DNA from: Ornithinibacter sp.
Lineage (GTDB): Bacteria; Actinomycetota; Actinomycetes; Actinomycetales; Dermatophilaceae
Assembly: GCA_029266735.1 (NCBI GenBank)
Contig: JAQSWG010000010.1
Span: 1-64,000, forward strand
Direction: 5' to 3'
Length of the DNA: 64,000 nt
The translations under genes were made by a program, and so were the position numbers. Numbering within the stretch: the stretch's first letter is position 1; each line of letters starts with the position of its first letter. The notes under the pieces are model-generated. The model ran no database searches. It was not told the origin of the DNA and was given only the letters and a program-made list of their open reading frames with translations. Positions 61,814 through 64,000 of the stretch are shown in pieces.

Positions 61814-62605
61814 CTACTCGTCCTCCTCGTCCCAGATGCGGGTCTTCTTCGGCCTGGCGGGAAACCGCTGCGGGTCCTCGGCGTGGAGCTCGCGGCGGAT
61901 GCCGAACCACACGAGCGCGAAGCCGAGCACCATCGTGAGCCACCACTGGTAGGCGTAGGCGAGGTGCGGCCCGAGGCTCCGGTCCGGCGGGCGAAGTGGG
62001 GTCGGGCGCTCCGGGGTCGAGCCGTCGGCCGACCTCTCGCTCTGGAGCAACACGTAGCCGGGGAGCGCCGAAGGGGACCCGAGGGCGGCGGCGGCCTCCG
62101 GCACGTTGAGGTTCGCCACCTGACGGGGCGGCATCTCGCGGCCACGCGACGCCTCACCACGCCGCACCCAGCCGGTCACCTCGACCTCACCCTCCGGCGC
62201 CGGCGGAACCGAGGGCAACGTGCTGGCCCCCTGGTCAGAGGCGCCGACCCAGCCGCGGTCGACGATGACGTCCGGTCCACCGACGTCCCGTCTGAGGGCC
62301 CACACCACCTCGAGACCGGCCTGGCCGTCGAGGGTGCGGTTGCGGACGAAGACGGGCCCACCGGCATACCGGCCGGTCACCGTGACACGGGTCCACTCGT
62401 CGTCCGGGTCGAGCTCCGTCGGGGTGAGCACGGAGTCCAGGGGCACGGGCTCGGCCCGGTAGTGCTCGTCGAGGCGCTCGTTGCGCTCCACCTTGGCCAG
62501 ATGGCGGTCGTACTGCCACCAGCCGAGCCGGTAGCAGAGCACCGCGAACACCACGGCGAGGAGGAGGGCGCCCAGCCAGCGAGGTGTCACGAGCCGCCTG
62601 AGCAC
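61814..62605 (-). CDS. SURF1 family cytochrome oxidase biogenesis protein
   Basis: The product is 263 aa with one membrane segment at each end (WLGALLLAVVFAVLCYRLGWWQYDRH and HLAYAYQWWLTMVLGFALVWFGIRRE) and a globular part between (GRYAGGPVFVRNRTLDGQAGLEVVWAL, VIVDRGWV). This is the SURF1 layout. It helps assemble heme-copper oxidases and fits with ctaA and ctaB in this window. GTG 62605 lies 6 nt after a minus-strand TACCGT; ATG 62629 would add eight residues. Confidence 0.9.
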   Translation of the reverse strand: MLRRLVTPRWLGALLLAVVFAVLCYRLGWWQYDRHLAKVERNERLDEHYRAEPVPLDSVLTPTELDPDDEWTRVTVTGRYAGGPVFVRNRTLDGQAGLEVVWALRRDVGGPDVIVDRGWVGASDQGASTLPSVPPAPEGEVEVTGWVRRGEASRGREMPPRQVANLNVPEAAAALGSPSALPGYVLLQSERSADGSTPERPTPLRPPDRSLGPHLAYAYQWWLTMVLGFALVWFGIRRELHAEDPQRFPARPKKTRIWDEEDE

Positions 62606-62638
62606 CCGGCCACGGTACGCGACGTACATTGGTGCCCT
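62606..62638. promoter_or_regulatory. divergent leaderless promoters of SURF1 and moaA
   Basis: Minus-strand TACCGT (62612-62617) stands 6 nt before the SURF1 GTG. Plus-strand TACATT (62625-62630) stands 8 nt before the moaA ATG. The two -10 boxes are 7 bp apart. Confidence 0.5.
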
Positions 62639-63640
62639 ATGGCCGACCTTCCCGCCCCGCGCCTCCTCGACCGCTTCGGTCGGATCGGGCGTGACCTGAG
62701 GGTGTCGGTCACCGACCGCTGCAACCTGCGCTGCTCCTACTGCATGCCCGCCGAGGGTCTGGAGTGGATGGCCAAGCCGGAGATGCTCACCGACGACGAG
62801 CTCGTGCGGGTCATCGCCATGCTCGTCGGTCTGGGGGTCACCTCGGTGCGGATGACGGGCGGCGAGCCGCTCCTGCGTCGGAGCCTCGTCGACGTCGTGG
62901 GCCGGGTCGCCGCGCTCGAGCCCCGGCCGCGCATCGCGATGACGACCAACGGCATCGGCCTCGACCGCCTCGCCGCACCCCTGGCCGCAGCGGGCCTGGA
63001 CCGGGTGAACGTCAGCCTCGACACCGTGGTGCCGGAACACTTCGCCCGCCTCACCCGCCGTGACCGATTCCAGGACGTCGTCGCCGGGCTCAAGGCGGCG
63101 GCAGACGCCGGGCTGGTCCCGGTCAAGGTGAACGCCGTCGCGATGCGGGGCGTGAACGACACCGACGTCGTCGAGCTCCTCCAGTGGTGCCTGGACCGCG
63201 GCTACGAGCTGAGGTTCATCGAGCAGATGCCGCTGGATCCCCAGCACGCGTGGGACCGGTCCGCGATGGTGCCCCAGGCCGAGATCCTCGAGCGGCTGGG
63301 CGAGCGCTTCCGCCTCACGCCCGTACCGGGGCGCGGCAGCGCACCCGCAGAGCTGTTCCACGTCGACGGCGGTCCCCAGACGGTGGGCATCATCGCCAGC
63401 GTCTCGGCGCCGTTCTGCGGCAGCTGCGACCGGGTGCGCCTCACCGCCGACGGCCAGGTGCGCAACTGCCTCTTCGCCCGCCGGGAGGTCGACCTGCGCG
63501 GGCCGCTGCGCGCCGGGGCCAGCGATGACGAGCTCTCGGACCTCGTCGTGGCGGAGATGTGGGCCAAGGCCGCCGGCCACGGCATCGACCGGCCCGGCTT
63601 CCGGCAGCCGGACCGACCGATGTCAGCGATCGGCGGCTGA
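62639..63640 (+). CDS. moaA: GTP 3',8-cyclase MoaA
   Basis: The product is 333 aa. It is the radical SAM enzyme that begins molybdenum cofactor synthesis. Cys28, Cys32 and Cys35 (CNLRCSYC) bind the first [4Fe-4S] cluster; FCGSCDRVRL and NCLF hold the second. MRMTGGEPLLR-like GGEP and the conserved C-terminal Gly-Gly are present. Other moa genes are not in the window. Leaderless ATG; the 3' end overlaps the convergent DUF3099 gene by 18 nt. Confidence 0.96.
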   Translation: MADLPAPRLLDRFGRIGRDLRVSVTDRCNLRCSYCMPAEGLEWMAKPEMLTDDELVRVIAMLVGLGVTSVRMTGGEPLLRRSLVDVVGRVAALEPRPRIAMTTNGIGLDRLAAPLAAAGLDRVNVSLDTVVPEHFARLTRRDRFQDVVAGLKAAADAGLVPVKVNAVAMRGVNDTDVVELLQWCLDRGYELRFIEQMPLDPQHAWDRSAMVPQAEILERLGERFRLTPVPGRGSAPAELFHVDGGPQTVGIIASVSAPFCGSCDRVRLTADGQVRNCLFARREVDLRGPLRAGASDDELSDLVVAEMWAKAAGHGIDRPGFRQPDRPMSAIGG

Positions 63641-63961
63641 GTCCTCCGGACTGTCCTCAGGGCCGCGGGTGATCCGGCGGGTCTCGTCGACGGCCGGGGG
63701 GACCGGCCGCACCCGACCCTGCACCCGGGGCTTCACGGCGTTCGCGGCGACGACGGCGAAGAACGGGAGGAAGACGGCGCCGGCGGCGAAGATCCACCGG
63801 TACCACTCGTCGATGACGACGAGGAGGACGAAGCAGGCGGTGCGGATGCCCATCGTCACGAGGTAGTGCTTCAGCCGGCGGGCCTGGTCCTCGGTCCGCG
63901 ACTCCGGCGCAGTGGTCACCGACTGGACGTCGGGGGCCTTGCGGCTGTGTGTCATGGGCAC
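63623..63961 (-). CDS. DUF3099 domain membrane protein
   Basis: The product is 112 aa. Two membrane segments (GIRTACFVLLVVIDEW and WIFAAGAVFLPFFAVVAANAV) follow the conserved RRLKHYLVTMGIRT, matching DUF3099, a small actinobacterial family without known function. A hydrophilic, acidic tail follows. GTG 63961 lies 6 nt after a minus-strand TACAGT; ATG 63955 is also possible. Confidence 0.8.
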   Translation of the reverse strand: MPMTHSRKAPDVQSVTTAPESRTEDQARRLKHYLVTMGIRTACFVLLVVIDEWYRWIFAAGAVFLPFFAVVAANAVKPRVQGRVRPVPPAVDETRRITRGPEDSPEDSAADR

Positions 63962-63973
63962 CGTTCCACTGTA
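63962..63973 (-). promoter_or_regulatory. -10 box for leaderless DUF3099 gene
   Basis: Minus-strand TACAGT is followed by 6 nt and the GTG at 63961. Confidence 0.5.
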
Positions 63974-64000
63974 TGTCGCAGGGCTCCGGCTACCCAGTGG

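Overview
The window is a GC-rich (by eye around 70 percent), densely coded chromosomal segment of an actinobacterium. WhiA, RbpA, OpcA, a mycothiol-dependent maleylpyruvate-isomerase-type protein, an acVLRF1 peptidyl-tRNA hydrolase, a CoaE-GrpB fusion and a SUF operon led by SufR all point to Actinomycetota. The codon style and gene orders suggest Micrococcales, perhaps Intrasporangiaceae, but that is inference. I see no rRNA, tRNA, CRISPR array, phage genes or transposase genes.

Layout. 1-4.7 kb: a methyltransferase cut by the window edge, rpsA with a strong terminator, a serine hydrolase and coaE. 4.7-13.3 kb: a PLP decarboxylase, a broken uvrB, a YjbR-like protein, a TerC protein, an RhtA-like exporter, then a small accessory patch (about 10.9-12.1 kb) with palindromic repeats, a truncated metallo-beta-lactamase (MBL) 3' end, a membrane-anchored unknown gene and a chimeric intact MBL gene. 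13.4-16.5 kb: uvrA. 16.5-22.2 kb: a branched-chain amino acid ABC operon (livK-H-M-G-F) on the minus strand. 22.5-28 kb: a Rieske lipoprotein, then uvrC-rapZ-yvcK-whiA with overlapping starts. 28-31.8 kb: gap-pgk-tpiA-secG-rbpA. 31.8-40.8 kb: the oppositely oriented pentose phosphate operon tkt-tal-pgi-zwf-opcA-pgl plus a DUF3806 gene. 41-46 kb: ctaB, a small His-rich protein, a broken LuxR-type ATPase regulator and ctaA. 46-49.2 kb: an ABC-2 exporter divergent from psd-pssA. 49.2-56.4 kb: sufR-B-D-ferredoxin-C-S-U-T and acVLRF1. 56.4-64 kb: a zinc metallopeptidase, an ABC-F ATPase, an ABC exporter, an alpha/beta hydrolase, SURF1, moaA and a DUF3099 protein.

How it works together. Glycolysis (lower half) and the oxidative and non-oxidative pentose phosphate pathways lie as two convergent transcription units. 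ctaB, ctaA and SURF1 supply heme A and cytochrome oxidase assembly. psd-pssA make phosphatidylethanolamine. SUF builds Fe-S clusters used by MoaA and the Rieske proteins. uvrA, uvrB and uvrC lie within 19 kb.

Two themes stand out. (1) Many genes appear leaderless: a TANNNT -10 box sits 6-8 nt before the start codon, and two intergenic regions carry overlapping face-to-face -10 boxes. (2) Several conserved genes carry medium-size internal rearrangements: about 34 nt missing in uvrB, a frame-breaking gap in the LuxR regulator, a 46-bp tandem duplication that fuses sufD to its ferredoxin neighbour, and an apparent in-frame loss in an ABC exporter. These are either real lesions or assembly errors and must be resolved before the genes are interpreted. 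The most interesting biological locus is the MBL region, where a roughly 0.74-kb segment bounded by a 14-bp repeat seems to have entered an MBL gene and supplied it with a new 3' end.
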